Source of the DNA: Trematomus loennbergii
Taxonomy: Eukaryota; Chordata; Actinopteri; Perciformes; Nototheniidae
Direction: 5' to 3'
Assembly (NCBI GenBank): GCA_012861695.1
Contig: JAAOOA010000532.1
Location: 87,001 to 151,000, forward strand
Length of the DNA stretch: 64,000 nucleotides
Positions 22,463-32,953 of the stretch are shown here, piece after piece. The notes under the pieces are model-generated. The model was not told where the DNA came from and ran no database searches. It worked only from the letters and a program-made list of their open reading frames with translations. A program made the translations under genes and the position numbers. How positions within the stretch are numbered: the stretch's first letter is position 1; each line of letters starts with the position of its first letter.

Positions 22463-22740
22463 AGCCTGTTAGCTTTGTGAGAAAACTGAGGAACACCTTC
22501 TATAAAGTGGGTAAGCCTCTGACGCTGGAGTGCACGTTCACCGGCAGCCAGAGGATTTACGTGACCTGGATGAAGGACGGCAAACTCATCTGGGCGTCGT
22601 ACAAATACAACGTCAAAACCACCAAATCCTGCAGCAGCCTGGAGGTGCTCAACAGCGACCGCCGAGAGGCCGCTGGAAATACTCTTGCGAGATTTCCAAC
22701 TCAGAGGGCACTGCTATCTGCCATGCTATGGTTAAGATAG
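22463..22740 (+). CDS. ttn: Titin exon: middle Ig, WASY subtype copy 4
   Basis: Starts EPVSFVRKLRNTFYKVGK; LECTFTGSQRIYVTWMKDG, IWASYKYNVKTT. 278 bases; one A missing at about 22678 (AAG then KYSCEISNSEG). Confidence 0.9.
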
Positions 22741-22868
22741 GTAAAGCCTCTGACGACCAGTCAGTTTTACATTTAGAAATGACACATTTAAGTTATCTTT
22801 GACTTCAACATGCATTTGCTTGCTTACACAAACCTGCCACTAACTAACATGCCCGTTGCCTCCTGTAG

Positions 22869-23147
22869 AACCTGTGCACTTTATCAAAGAGCTGGAAGAC
22901 ACCACGTACACACTCGGCCGCCCCCTGTCGCTGTACTGCGCCTACGGTGCCAGCCCTCCAGTCAACGTGAGCTGGAGAAAGGATGGGAAACCTGTCTGGG
23001 CCTGCTACAAATACAATGTGAAGACCACGGAGAACTCCTGCGTTCTGGAGGTCCTCAACAGCGACCGCATCGAAGCCGTGGGGAAATACTCCTGCGAGAT
23101 TTCTAACTCTGAGAACAGCGCCGTCTGTTACGCACAGGTCACACTAG
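22869..23147 (+). CDS. ttn: Titin exon: middle Ig, WASY subtype copy 5
   Basis: Starts EPVHFIKELEDTTYTLGR; VSWRKDGKPVWACYKYN (WACY variant), VLEVLNSDR, GKYSCEISNSEN. 279 bases. Confidence 0.93.
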
Positions 23148-23697
23148 GTAACACAGGACAAGTGGTAGTGAGGGCTCATTGTTCTGGGTTGTATTCATAC
23201 AAACAAAACGTGCATTCATCGGGAACGGCAATGCATTACAAACAATCAGCATTTAGCATTTATCGAGTCAATTCATATTATACATGGTAATAAATAAACG
23301 ATACATACATATTTGTTTAAGTTTACAGTTATCTGCACAGATGATTAATGTCAGGCTATGGAAACATACATTATGCCACACAGGGTCGTGCTGTTGATGC
23401 TACACAGGATAACAAAGTCAAACAGAAAGGACTTTTTTAAAGAACGTGGATGAGGAGAAACAATGGTACATTTTCTGGAAAGATAAAAACGCCAAAGTCC
23501 TAACAACAGAATTAAACATCTGGAAACTCTCCATCAACTTTTACGTTATCATCTGTCAAAAATACAGAAAATCGGTCTATTTGTTGTTGAAAATCGTTAA
23601 AAACCAAAAGCAATGAGCCTTCCTTGTAGTTTTAACAGCTAACTTTATTTCACATCATCTCCCTCAGTAGCTGACTAACCGCTGCCATCTCTCCTAG
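23148..23697. other. Intron, nothing recognised
   Basis: About 550 AT-rich bases without a repeat or titin-frame exon. Confidence 0.6.
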
Positions 23698-23976
23698 AAC
23701 CGATGCGCTTCGTGAAACCACTGCAGGACATGAGCTTTAGGGTCGGCCAGCCTCTGAAGCTCCAGGTCACGTTCACGGGCAGCCAGCTCGTGCACGTGAG
23801 CTGGAGGAAAGATGGCAAACCCATCTGGGCTTCTTACAAGTACAACGTGAAGACGACAGGCAGCTCCTGTGTGTTAGAGGTCCTCAACAGTGACAGAGAG
23901 GAGGCTGCTGGGAGATATTCCTGTGAAATATCCAATGCCAGCAGCTCTGCTATCTGCCACGCTCAGATCAGACTAG
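23698..23976 (+). CDS. ttn: Titin exon: middle Ig, WASY subtype copy 6
   Basis: Starts EPMRFVKPLQDMSFRVGQ; VSWRKDGKPIWASYKYN, VLEVLNSDR, GRYSCEISNASS. 279 bases; Val replaces the first core Cys (LQVTFTG). Confidence 0.93.
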
Positions 23977-24051
23977 GTAACATACTCTCTCTCACTGATT
24001 AGCTCTCAGCTCCGGCTACATGACCTCACTAACCCGTATTGCTTCTCTCAG

Positions 24052-24345
24052 AACCTGTGCGCTTCGTGAAAAAGCTCCAGGACACGTCCTACCTCCTGGG
24101 CCAACCTCTGCATCTGACATGCACGTACAGTGGCAGTCAGCGAGTGCACGTCAACTGGACCAAGGAAGGGAAGATAATCTGGGCTTCGTACCAGTACAAC
24201 GTGAAAACCACGGACTCCTGCTGCACTCTGGAGGTCCTGAACAGCGACCGAGAGGAAGCAGCCGGGCTGTACTGTTGTCAGATCTCTAACGCAGAGTGTT
24301 CGGCCAGCTGCGATGCTTATGTCGTTCTTAAAACCGCTAAGAAAG
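24052..24345 (+). CDS. ttn: Titin exon: middle Ig, WASY subtype copy 7
   Basis: Starts EPVRFVKKLQDTSYLLGQ; LTCTYSGSQRVHVNWTKEG, IWASYQYNVKTT, GLYCCQISNAEC. 294 bases: five codons longer than its sisters, ending VVLKTAKK. Confidence 0.93.
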
Positions 24346-24965
24346 GTATAACCTCCACACTAGCATTAAACATTTGCTTATACGTGGCTGTAGGAAGCAG
24401 AATCTCATCGTACTCCCAGACCGGCTTCTACGCTGGATTTCAACCACACAGGATGTCCTTTCTGAACAGCTGGAACAAGTCTCTTTCTGGCTGTAGTCCA
24501 ACACTGGAGTTCTTATAATACTTCACATTTACTTTCACATATTTATCGCCAAGTTAAGTATTTAGCCAGATGTTAAGGCTGCGGGCACGCGTTCCACACG
24601 GACCCTGTCGGTCATAGCATTTACTCATGCAGACATTAGTTAGTTGCGCTAGCTGCATCTACTCTTTCCACAATAGATAGATATTTATTTAAGTTAAAAT
24701 CTTTGGATGTTGAACAAAGCATTTGTTTGTTCTTGATTCAATGTGGACCTGACACATGTAATACAAATGCCAAATGGACAGGACAGAACCTAATATAAAT
24801 AATAATGAACCCTTTCACATCGCGGCGCACAGGAGTGCGTTGAGATTCTGCTGCACGTTTAAAGCCTAATTGAATCCCATCAGTGGATCATAAATCATGA
24901 TAGTTACTTGCTTCTGCTTGCTTTCCACCACCTTCACAACTAACAACCATCACTGCTTCTCACAG
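24346..24965. other. Intron, nothing recognised
   Basis: About 620 bases; no repeat or exon identified. Confidence 0.6.
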
Positions 24966-25244
24966 AGCCAGCCCGCTTCATCAGGAAGCTGGAAAACACC
25001 ACGTTCAGGGTCGGCGAGCCGCTGTCGCTGAGAGTTGCGTTCACCGGCAGCCAAAGACTGAGCGTGAGCTGGAAGAAAGACGGGGGAGTGATCTGGGCTT
25101 CCTATAAGTACAATGTGAAGACCACCGACAGCGGCTGTGTGTTGGATGTCCTCAACAGCGACCGAGAAGAGGCTTCTGGGAGATATACTTGCGAAATATC
25201 CAATGCCCAAGGCTCTGATACCTGCCACGCTCATGTGAAACTAG
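24966..25244 (+). CDS. ttn: Titin exon: middle Ig, WASY subtype copy 8
   Basis: Starts EPARFIRKLENTTFRVGE; VSWKKDGGVIWASYKYN, VLDVLNSDR, GRYTCEISNAQG. 279 bases; Val replaces the first core Cys (LRVAFTG). Confidence 0.93.
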
Positions 25245-25490
25245 GTAACGCTAACGCATCCTGCTTGCAGTTAATGCATGAAGTTAATAACACCTCCAGG
25301 TAACCACTCACATATGCCTGAGAGCTGCATTGCTTTACGTACAGGTAAACGTCCCAGCATTCACATAGCCTCTCTTTCTACGCATGAGAACATCCACAGA
25401 GTCCTTCGGATACTTCCAGACTCATAGCGTGTCCTACGCATGTTCGACCTCAGTGGTTTCTGTGACTGACCTCCACATTGCTTCTCTCAG

Positions 25491-25769
25491 AGCCCGTACG
25501 CTTTGTGAAGAAGCTGGCGGACAAGAGCCACCAGCTGGGTAAGCCTCTGAAGCTGCAGTGCTCGTACTCCGGCAGCCAGAGGGTCTACGTGACGTGGAAG
25601 AAGGATGACAAGCTGATCTGGGCTTCTTACCTCTACAACATCAAAATCACCGCCTCCACCTGCACTCTGGAGGTCCTCAACGGCGACAGGGCTGCCTCGG
25701 CCGGGAAATACACGTGCGAAATTTCCAATGCCGAAGGCAGTGACACCTGTCACGCTAACGTTAAAATAG
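25491..25769 (+). CDS. ttn: Titin exon: middle Ig, WASY subtype copy 9
   Basis: Starts EPVRFVKKLADKSHQLGK; LQCSYSGSQRVYVTWKKDD, IWASYLYNIKIT, LEVLNGDR, GKYTCEISNAEG. 279 bases. Last copy of the expanded subtype. Confidence 0.93.
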
Positions 25770-26239
25770 GTAACGCCGTACAAACGTCCCCCCGTGTGGT
25801 TCCCGTCACTAACCCTAACGTTCGGTGTAGTTCTTGTTTCCTGTGGTCTTGTCTCCGTTGGTAACACGAAGGGAATTTGATGACATCTCAAATCCTGGGT
25901 TATTCTGTTGGTGTGTTCATGGTTAACTTGTGGTTGTTGGTTTGAACAGATAAAGATTATACTTAAGGTGTTAAAGGTCCTTCAGAGCATGTGCTCCACA
26001 TTGTTGTGGATGATCATCTGAATATTTGCTTGCTCTAAAAAGGGATTTTTTAGTCTTTGTGTTTTCTTGATTTGCTCGCTTGTATGTTGCAGGTTGTTTG
26101 TATGTCGTCCTAAGTGGCTCTCTGTTTTCCCAGATGCTCTGTGAAGGCCCGGTGGCCTTGTGATGATGATCTGAATTTCGAAACCCCTTCCCACTGTCAA
26201 AACATGGCCTGACTTTCTCTCCTCTCTCCCCGATAACAG
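25770..26239. other. Intron, nothing recognised
   Basis: About 470 bases without recognised content. Confidence 0.6.
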
Positions 26240-26529
26240 AGCGCAAAGTCCCTCCCAACTTCACCAAGAGGCCCTCGGAGTCCATGATGGATTCTGTGGG
26301 TAAGACGGTGAAGATGGAGGCTCGGGTGTCCGGCTCGCAGCCGCTGAGCATCACCTGGTACAAGGACAACAACCGATCTACGGCTCCGACAAATACGCCA
26401 TGAGCTTAGAGAACAACGTGGCCGTGCTGTCCGTCAGAGACTCCAGCAGCTCTGACGGCGGCGTGTACTCCTGCGAGGCGTCCAACGAGGCCGGCAAGGC
26501 TTCCTGTCGGGTGACTCTGAACATCACAG
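26240..26529 (+). CDS. ttn: Titin exon: middle Ig, penultimate before N2A
   Basis: Starts ERKVPPNFTKRPSESMMD; MEARVSG, ITWYKDNN, YSCEASNEAG. 290 bases; one base missing near 26372 (DNN then IYGSDKYAM). Similar to the corresponding penultimate middle Ig of mammalian titin. Confidence 0.9.
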
Positions 26530-27142
26530 GTATATTGGTTCATTCATTTCTATAGTCTACTGATGATTGGCTGTAGTGTGTTCCTCTGAAAGGGCAATCA
26601 TCTTCAGGTAAAACCCAACATTTCTTCCATGAATAGATCTTCATGTTTGCAGGAGGTGAGAACAGTCAGATAACACAAGCTGCATCTGTGGTCAGCCGAC
26701 CAACAGCAGCGGGTGATTGTGTTAGCATTAGTACTCCAGGAAGTTGCACAGTTATGTAAGAGGACACTGAAGGATCCATGTTCTGTTCTTTGGCCACTGT
26801 AAATATTTTCACAAATATGTTTTGTGCAGAGAAGATAACTTGTATGGATGCAAAGAATGTCTTTTTGTAATCAAGCACTGGGAAATATGGAGGAAGATAC
26901 CTAGCTTGGTTGCTGGTTCAAATGAACGTATTAATCCAGGACACATTTATTCAGTCTGTGAACCAAACTCCCATCTTGCTGCGTATCAGCAGCTGGAGTG
27001 TGTTTCTGACGGCTGTGTAGTTGGGTTCATTTCAGGTATAGGTCAATGAAGACTGAAACACAAAGACTTGTAGGTCTGCAGGAGATGCTCCTTTGCGCGT
27101 CCAGTTCCAGTTTTAAATCCTTCTTCCACGCCTCTCCTCCAG
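26530..27142. other. Intron, nothing recognised
   Basis: About 610 bases; no repeat or exon identified. Confidence 0.6.
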
Positions 27143-27432
27143 AAACTGGCCAGGCTCCGAAGTTTGATGTTCCTCTGGAGCCGGTGACGGTGAACGAGGG
27201 CGAGAAGCTGAGCCTGAAGTGTCATGTGACCGGCTCCCCTCCTCTGAACATCCAGTGTGGATGAAGGACAGGAGGGAGCTGAAGTCCAGCGGGAACACTC
27301 GCATCACGTTTGTTGGCGGGTCGGCCTGTCTGGAGGTCAGCCCGGCCTCAAAGAGCGAGGCTGGGGATTACCTCTGCAAGGCCTCCAACGCCACCGGCAG
27401 CAACTTCTGCAAGTCCAAGGTCACCGTGAGAG
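27143..27432 (+). CDS. ttn: Titin exon: last middle Ig before N2A
   Basis: Starts ETGQAPKFDVPLEPVTVN; LKCHVTG, VWMKDRREL, GDYLCKASNATGSNFC. 290 bases; one base missing near 27256 (NIQ then xWMKD). Matches the final Ig before the N2A element in mammals. Confidence 0.9.
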
Positions 27433-27834
27433 GTAGGCTTTTTATTATCTAACAAACCTGGATACCTATATGATTAACCAGGAACATGTGTTTTGGTGCT
27501 TTGTGATCATTTAGGTAAGATCATATAGAATAGGAATAATAAGTCGAATCCTTGTGTCTTAACATGTAATTTACTGAAATTACATTTGGGGATAAGCTTA
27601 TTCTTCCTTCAACTTTCTGATAAAAGCCTTGCAAAGTTTACAATCTGTTCAAAAAGTGAAATCTTTTACCGTTTGTTTACCTCCAAAACACACATTTTTA
27701 AATATTGTGGGTTTAAGGTTATGGTTATAACTTAAAACCAAAGTACCCGATAACGAGTCTCCCTCCTTCACTGCTGCTGGTGTTGAGGCTGGGCTTCTTT
27801 ATGTCGGACTCACCTGGTCATGATTTCTCTTCAG
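27433..27834. other. Intron, nothing recognised
   Basis: About 400 AT-rich bases without recognised content. Confidence 0.6.
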
Positions 27835-27995
27835 ACTCAGGAGTGAAGGTTTCCCCCCGGCTGCAGCCGCCACCCAGGCTGCAGCCGCCGCCCCGGCTGC
27901 AGCCGCCACCCCGGCTGCAGCTGCAGCCGCCCCCGCCAAGAGACTGGACAACCTGTTCTTCATCGAGGAACTGCAGACGGTTTCTGCCACTGAGA
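27835..27995 (+). CDS. ttn: Titin N2A exon: Ala-rich linker and start of Ig I80
   Basis: Begins DSGVK, then an Ala/Pro-rich run of about 25 residues, then AKRLDNLFFIEELQTVSATE, which matches the first strands of the N2A Ig I80. 161 bases; one C missing in the C run at 27853-27858 explains why the repeat reads RLQPPP in the other frame. Donor GTAAGT. Confidence 0.88.
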
Positions 27996-28177
27996 GTAAG
28001 TGGAATGCAGTTTGTGAAACATATGGCAGAGAACTCACTGCTACATAGTTTGAGTATCTATCTATCTATCTATCTTAAATGTCTAACAGGTTTAATGCTG
28101 GTGTACACTATGTGATCATTCTGATGTGGTACAATACGTTCATTTAAAGACTACATATTAGTCCCGTAAACAGGAAC

Positions 28178-28310
28178 AGGTCATGGTCAGGAGGAAGTGT
28201 TGGTCAGGAAGAAGTGTTGGTCAGGAGGAAGTGTTGGTCAGGAGGAAGTGTTGGTCAGGAGGAAGTGTTGGTCAGGAGGAAGTGTTGGTCAGGAGGAAGT
28301 GTACGCCCCT
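28178..28310. repeat. 17-base intronic tandem repeat
   Basis: About seven copies of GGTCAGGAGGAAGTGTT in the intron just before the main I80 exon. Confidence 0.85.
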
Positions 28311-28336
28311 TCATGTTCTTCGTGTTTCCTCTGCAG

Positions 28337-28618
28337 AGGGCACCGCCACCTTCATCGCTAAGATCAGCGGAGACCGATCCCCAGCGTGAAGTGGATGAAG
28401 GGCAAGTGGAGGCAGATCACCCCCGGTGGTCGCATCTCCATCGAGCAGAAGGGCCAGGACGCCAAGATGGAGATCAGAGAGGTGACCAAGTCGGACTCGG
28501 GTCAGTACCGCTGCGTCGCCACCAACAAACACGGAGAGATCGAGAGCAGCGCCGACCTGGAGGTCAGCAAGAAGGAGGAGGCGGAGGGACTGGGAGACAT
28601 CCGGACCCGGCTGAAGAA
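28337..28618 (+). CDS. ttn: Titin N2A exon: main part of Ig I80
   Basis: KGTATFIAKISGD, VKWMKGKWRQITPGG, GQYRCVATNKHGEIESS, then charged KKEEAEGLGDIRTRLKK leading to the N2A unique region. Strongly like mammalian I80. 282 bases; one C missing near 28374. Ends in phase 2 at GTACGG. Confidence 0.93.
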
Positions 28619-29195
28619 GTACGGAAACATGGTTATGAGAAATACACACACTGCAGAGGCTGTAGCACGTTGCACTCAGAGGCAACACATTGGTTTGAGA
28701 AACATTTGAGAAACAACCAAAATATAGTTATAATTATAAAGCTATTTCAATTTCAAGTGTTTATCATCATGTGCTCAGCAGCAACACTGGAGATATGGCT
28801 ATGGAAAACGTACTCCTCCAACAGAGCAACATGAATATATATAGGACATCAAACTAATACAACACATAAAACAAAACAATAGTGCAAGCTAGTTGAAGTC
28901 TTCGTTTGGTGAACAACGTTTTGAATGTGAGTTCAGAAGCTATAAACTGCATTATTTATTCCATTTGAATCACCATATTTACACAGCTGGAGAGCTTTTG
29001 CACCGTAGACCACGTGTGAGATGTTTTTCTCGCGAAGTTTCCTCTGACTTGTGGATGTACTCCAAAAGAGTAAACAAGAGTTTCTTTGTTAATCTTTGAG
29101 GATAAATGAGAAGTTGAGGAAGACAGAACTCCGTCCTCTTTACTAGCAGAGGATCTGAGATTTCTCACATCTGATTTTGTTCTTGATGTTTCCAG
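28619..29195. other. Intron, nothing recognised
   Basis: About 580 bases without recognised content. Confidence 0.6.
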
Positions 29196-29378
29196 GACTC
29201 CCTCAAAGCAGAAGAGTCCCAAGAAGGAAGGAGACTTCAAAATCGTGGACCTGCTGAGAGGACACAACCCCAAAGACTACGAGAAGATCCTGCAGGAGCA
29301 CGGCATCCACGACTACCGCGCCATCCTGCAGGCATCGAGTTCTGAAGAGGGGAGAAGGAGATGGAGACCGGGAAAGTG
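29196..29378 (+). CDS. ttn: Titin N2A unique sequence exon 1
   Basis: Reads TPSKQKSPKKEGDFKIVDLL and then NPKDYEKILQEHGIHDYRAI, matching the N2A unique helical region, which in mammals binds ankyrin-repeat proteins (CARP family) and calpain-3 nearby. After LQA the frame becomes Arg/Ser-rich, whereas a shifted frame gives IEF followed by RGEKEMETGK, closer to mammals, so uncorrected indels are likely near 29330-29345. Exon length alone is neutral on this. Confidence 0.85.
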
Positions 29379-29811
29379 GTAAAGAAAAAGCTCTTTATTT
29401 CACTTCCTGTCCCTGGTCTGGAGGTCAATGGTTCCCTGAATGTGTTTTTGGTTGTATCCTGAAATACGGTCTGTGGTTAACACGAGCTGAATCACATAGA
29501 GAAATGCTATTGGACCAGGTAGATGCTGCCTTCAGGGTCCAACACAAGGAATACATCATCCCTAAAAACAACCGCGCAGAGACACAGCGAGGCTAGCTGT
29601 TTCTACTCCATTACAGTCTTTATGCTAAGCTAATGTTAGGCTAAGTTAACATGCTGTATCTCCAACAGGTTTATGACCAGGTAGGTTAACACATGAGGAA
29701 TTGACTTGGTGTTGTGGTTATCGGACTGTCAGAGAAAGACGACGTTTGCTTCCTTTTTAAAGTAGCTATCAGAGTGGTGAATGAGGACATGTTGTCTCTG
29801 TATCTCTACAG

Positions 29812-29890
29812 GAAGTGGAGCATGGAGGCCAGGGAGGAAGAGGACATGGCTCGCCTCATCCAGCAGCTGGAGGGACGCGCCAGCACCGAG
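29812..29890 (+). CDS. ttn: Titin N2A unique sequence exon 2
   Basis: Reads MEAREEEDMARLIQQLEGR, an acidic amphipathic helix like the end of the mammalian N2A unique region, ending STE in phase 0 directly before I81. 79 bases. The first four codons are uncertain because of the frame problem in the preceding exon. Confidence 0.8.
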
Positions 29891-29947
29891 GTACAACATG
29901 CAGAATCTAATATAAATGCAATCATTAGAATTGTGCAAATGAGTTAC

Positions 29948-30525
29948 TTTAAAGGTCTCCTATCATGCAAAATGCACTCTCTGATGTCTTCTCTACATCA
30001 CCATGTGTCCCCGGTGTGTCCCGGTGTGTCCCTGGTGTGTCCCGGTGTGTCCCCGGTGTGTCCCCGGTGTGTCCCCGGTGTGTCCCCGGTGTGTCAGGAG
30101 ACTCTCAAAGTGTCAGGAAATAAACCCCTCTCTCTTTTCCTCCGTACCCACATCTCTAAAAACGGGGGAGCAACGGAGCTGATCCAGATTTGCTGAGTCA
30201 TGACCACATTACTCAAATGTGGGCGGGCTTTACACCCACGGGCCAATCAGAAAGGTTGCTGTCAGAAACAATGAGACGTGTTCTGGAAGTAATATGGTCT
30301 GTGTTCACATTAGCATGCTAACACTCAGAGCTAACCTGTGCTGGAGAGAGCATGTGTGTAAACCTGAGAGAGAGAAAGAGTTTGAGCTCCATACTGTTTC
30401 AGAGAGGATCCTTCATGTGGTTTGGAACATGATATGGAGTTTCATCATGGCAGCATTGAGCTGAGTTTCTGCTGGGAGAGTTCTCCTTTATATGCCTCAA
30501 AATAGTATAATAGGAGACCTTTAAA
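29948..30525. mobile_element. MITE with imperfect terminal inverted repeats
   Basis: Left end TTTAAAGGTCTCCTATCAT and right end complement TTTAAAGGTCTCCTATTAT form near-perfect terminal inverted repeats 578 bases apart. The interior is non-coding and contains a GTGTCCCCG microsatellite at about 30003-30095. No clear target duplication was seen, so the superfamily is undetermined. It lies in the intron between N2A-unique and I81. Confidence 0.75.
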
Positions 30526-30614
30526 AAAGTCAGCCTGTTGTGAGAATGTATTCCTAAACTAACGACTAAATGATTCAGAAGGAAGTGGATTCATTGGGTT
30601 ATCTGTCCTCTCAG

Positions 30615-30882
30615 CCGGTGTCGGTCCTCGAGGACATCAGCGACCAGACGGCTCCGGAGAGCCAGAGCGCCACCTTCCAGTGCCGTCTGCGCATCAACTA
30701 CCCCGAGATCTGCCTCACCTGGTACAAAGGCACGCAGAAGCTGGAGGCCGGAGACAGGTACGACATCGGCAGCGAGGGCGAACGCCACTTCCTGAAGATC
30801 AAGACGTGCTCGGGCCAGGACCAGGGCAACTACCGGGTGGTGTGTGGACCGCACATCTCCAACGCCAAGCTCACCGTCACAG
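30615..30882 (+). CDS. ttn: Titin N2A exon: Ig I81
   Basis: PVSVLEDISDQTAPESQS, FQCRLRINYPEICLTWYKG, GNYRVVCGPHISNAKLTV. Nearly residue-for-residue like mammalian I81, including CGPHI. 268 bases, phase 0 to 1. Confidence 0.95.
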
Positions 30883-31245
30883 GTACGCACTCACTTCCTG
30901 TCCACAGAGAGACCGGCCACTTCCTGTCTGTAGCGTCTTTTTTAGCACCAGGTGAGCCGTACCGAGCTAACCCCCACTGACCTCTTCACTTTATACCTCT
31001 TCACATGTACCTGTTTATCTTGGAGTTGTTCCTGATGTGTTAGTCCTCTTCATTCTGTGTGTGTTCCTCTGCCTTTATCTCCAGTGTTTATTTGGCTTCA
31101 CTTGGTTCCTCTTCTGTCTTTAGCTTCTTCCTCTTGCCTTTGTTCCTCGTTACCCTGTGTTTGCTTGTGTTCAGTGTTTCTCTTGAACCCCCTCTGGGCC
31201 TTGAACTCATGATCAAACCCCTCTCTTATGACCCGGGTGGTTCAG

Positions 31246-31454
31246 GGGAACAGATCCAGTTCACTAAAAGCATCCGGAGCATCGAAGTGAGCGAGCGCCA
31301 TCGTGCCACCTTCGAGTGCGAGCTGGGTTTCGACCACGCCTCCGTGGCGTGGTACAAAGGATCATGGGAGCTCAGCGAGAGCCCGAAGTACGAGTTCAGG
31401 ACGGACGCCGCCGCCACTTCATGACCATCGTCAACGTGACAGCGGAGGACGAAG
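31246..31454 (+). CDS. ttn: Titin N2A exon: Ig I83, first part
   Basis: GEQIQFTKSIRSIEVSERHR, FECELGFDHASVAWYKGSWE, matching mammalian I83, not I82. 209 bases; one G missing near 31406 (RTD then RRHFMTIVNV). The donor lies inside the Ig, after EDEG. Confidence 0.9.
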
Positions 31455-31537
31455 GTCTGTCCTAAACCGCAGAAATCTGACCATTCATATAGATTCATTT
31501 CATATTGAGAGGGTCAAATGCTTATATTTAATCACCT

Positions 31538-31702
31538 CATGACGCCCTGACCCTTTCTCCACTTCCTGTTCAAACCCTTATGAAGCCCTGACCCTTTCTC
31601 CACTTCCTGTTCAAACCCTCATGAAGCCCTGACCCTTTCTCCACTTCCTGTTCAAACCCTCATGAAGGGCTGACCCTTTCTCCACTTCCTGTTCAAACCC
31701 TC
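31538..31702. repeat. 41-base tandem repeat, four copies
   Basis: Unit includes CCCTGACCCTTTCTCCACTT, inside the intron that splits I83. Confidence 0.85.
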
Positions 31703-32059
31703 ATTAGAGATCATCCACAGCTCCACTGCACCTCCTCTGTTAGTGAGTCATCACATATTGCTAATCTAAATAGTGAGTTTCATGTCTGGACAAACTGTTA
31801 ATAACTAAATAACAGTTTGTTTAAAACCTTAAAAACAGTTTATTTGGCAAGTAAAGGTTGATAAAGCCAACACATAATAAGACCTGGTGGTCACTGTGTG
31901 GAGGTTATAGTTCAAGGTTAGTTTAGTTTATTTCTATAGCACATGTTAAGACACATTTAAGGCGCAGTTAAAGGTGAAATAGATATTATAGTAAAGCCTG
32001 GTGAGGAAGTGAGATAGCAGAAAGAGATGTGGTAATAAATGATGGTGTTATCTCTGTAG

Positions 32060-32137
32060 GCGTGTACTCGGTCATCGCTCGGGTCGACGCTCTGGGTGAG
32101 GCTCGCAGCTCGGCCGAGCTCTTCCTGTCGGGCCGAG
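32060..32137 (+). CDS. ttn: Titin N2A exon: Ig I83, last part
   Basis: GVYSVIARVDALGEARSSAE, then LFLSGR: the F-G strands of I83. 78 bases, phase 1-1. Ends the N2A element. Confidence 0.93.
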
Positions 32138-32215
32138 GTCCGTAAACAAAACGCTATCTTTCATTTGAATTGAAGTTAAGTAATGAAACGCTCTAACGAC
32201 ATGTTGTCTCCACAG

Positions 32216-32242
32216 AGGTGGGCTTAGGCAGCGTCCCTCAGG
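32216..32242 (+). CDS. ttn: Titin PEVK exon 1
   Basis: EVGLGSVPQ, 27 bases between a CACAG acceptor and a GTGAGT donor, phase 1-1. Corresponds to the short hydrophobic start of the PEVK after I83. Confidence 0.75.
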
Positions 32243-32628
32243 GTGAGTACTTTCAATAAATGCAGGCAGTCAGACTTCCTCCCCTTTAACTAAAGACTGA
32301 AAGAGAAGTCCTCGCCTCAGGCCTTCACATGTTCTATCATTTGAAGGGTTTGGATGTATTTGTATTATTTAACAGAATAAGCTTATGATGTAAAGAGTAT
32401 CCACAAATACTTGGGTAGTTGCAATCTGGTCTAAATAATATTTAACGTGAAAGTGCAAAATAATATTAAAATAAAATATATATATATTAAAGCGAGGCTG
32501 ATTCAAATAACTCTGACTTGCATTTTGAAAGGGAGGAAGTGTGGACTTTACTTTGGCTTCAAACAGTCTAGAGATCTAATTAAAGGAGATGTTTTGAGTT
32601 CATATTAACGGTGCTGTTCGACCCGCAG

Positions 32629-32679
32629 ACGTCCCCGACTCCCTTCAGTTCCCCGGCGCTGCCTCTCTGTTCGTTAGAG
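32629..32679 (+). CDS. ttn: Titin PEVK exon 2
   Basis: DVPDSLQFPGAASLFVR, 51 bases, phase 1-1. The PDS motif recalls the start of the mammalian PEVK. Confidence 0.75.
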
Positions 32680-32759
32680 GTGAGACTTCCTGTCTCTCTT
32701 ATAACTCTTTATATACCAATATAAAGACATATACTCATTAATATCTTCTTCTGCCAAAG

Positions 32760-32801
32760 ATTCCTCTCAGTCTTATCTCTACGAAGAACGGACAGTGACA
32801 G
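32760..32801 (+). CDS. ttn: Titin PEVK exon 3 (short)
   Basis: DSSQSYLYEERTVT, 42 bases, phase 1-1, AAAG acceptor and GTACAG donor. Supported by splice sites and phase only. Confidence 0.6.
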
Positions 32802-32953
32802 GTACAGCAGATATTCATTTATAATATTTAACCATGAGTACTAACGGTTTCTGAAGACTCCATCCTAAACGTCATCCTCCTGAATAACCGTGACCTCGTT
32901 AATATTCTTCTGTATCATTACTTCATCCATCATCAACTCAAAGTCCTTCCATC

